The notes under the pieces: model-generated | The model's database searches: none | The model's input: the letters and a program-made list of their open reading frames with translations, nothing else | What the model was told of the DNA's origin: nothing | Part shown: piece after piece, positions 63,561 through 64,000 of the stretch | Layout: every line of letters starts with the position of its first letter | Position numbering within the stretch: position 1 is the stretch's first letter | NCBI GenBank assembly: GCA_040954595.2 | Contig: CM082586.2 | Span: 6,820,001 to 6,884,000 of the forward strand | Direction of reading: 5' to 3' | Origin: Balanoglossus misakiensis | Taxonomy: Eukaryota; Hemichordata | Length of the DNA stretch: 64,000 nt | Made by a program: the position numbers and the translations under genes

Positions 63561-64000
63561 CTATCCAAATCAAAGCCGGCCAATCAAAACGTTTGTAACA
63601 AAAAAGAAAAAGATAAACAAAAATAAGCTTCTGCGAGGACAGAGGGAAAGAAAGCTTCTCGCGTGCGAAAAAAAAAACTTCAATGACTTGGAAATGTTTC
63701 GATTTTCCATCATCACTTGTTGGAAGCGCGTTAAGCTTGCACGAAGCAAACCACTTGAGACACAAATCTCTACACTGCAAAATCAGTTATAAGCAGGGCA
63801 GCAGATAAAAATGGGCGGGCGGCAGGGCACAAAGTAAAGGGGGATTGTCATGCTAAAGCACATGGGCAGAACACTGTATTTGAAGACGAGTGACATGACT
63901 TGATCTCTGTAGGTGTATCTGTTTAGATAAACATTTTTGACCAAGTAAAGGTCCCCTTCTGCATTTCTGTTAATTGGTACAATGGTCAGACAGGTACGAG
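63561..64000. other. Intron of the minus-strand SLCO gene, nothing else seen
   Basis: The preceding Kazal-loop exon expected on the minus strand is not present here, so it must lie right of the window. Confidence 0.6.

Overview
The window is nuclear DNA from an intron-rich animal. The likely source is an invertebrate deuterostome. Amphioxus is my best guess, but a hemichordate or echinoderm cannot be excluded from this sequence alone. The reasons are that every gene is split by GT-AG introns, PRDM14 and elongin A are clearly recognisable, a GRL101-type LDLa/LRR receptor is present, and the introns carry many small foldback elements and microsatellites. All exon models below were spliced by eye from acceptor and donor sites and checked for reading-frame phase. 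They are not supported by transcripts.

Layout. (1) 681-18077, plus strand: a 29-exon receptor gene whose 5' end lies outside the window. It encodes 12 LDL-receptor class A modules, a leucine-rich repeat domain and a rhodopsin-type 7TM domain of the relaxin-receptor/GRL101 class. In the same reading frame it then encodes a cytoplasmic protein-kinase-like domain that has lost its catalytic residues. This GPCR-pseudokinase fusion is the most unusual thing in the window. (2) 18078-35290: about 17 kb with no gene that I can support, holding long CT and CA/CATA microsatellites, a dispersed repeat shared with the receptor gene, and short duplicated or palindromic motifs. (3) 35291-38220, plus: PRDM14, with a PR/SET domain and six zinc fingers in six coding exons. 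(4) 41044-47345, minus: elongin A (ELOA), ten exons found, last exon not located. (5) 48791-58021, plus: a complete organic anion transporter (OATP/SLCO, 4/5-like) in eight exons. (6) 62047-63560, minus: the last three exons of a second OATP gene, tail-to-tail with the first.

The genes do not form a pathway. They comprise a surface receptor, a transcriptional/epigenetic regulator, a transcription-elongation and ubiquitin-ligase subunit, and two membrane transporters. The closeness of PRDM14 to an SLCO gene matches the vertebrate SLCO5A1-PRDM14 neighbourhood and may be an ancient linkage. Four consecutive introns of the first SLCO gene each carry a different inverted-repeat element, and related copies lie in the 3' intergenic region and in the second SLCO gene.
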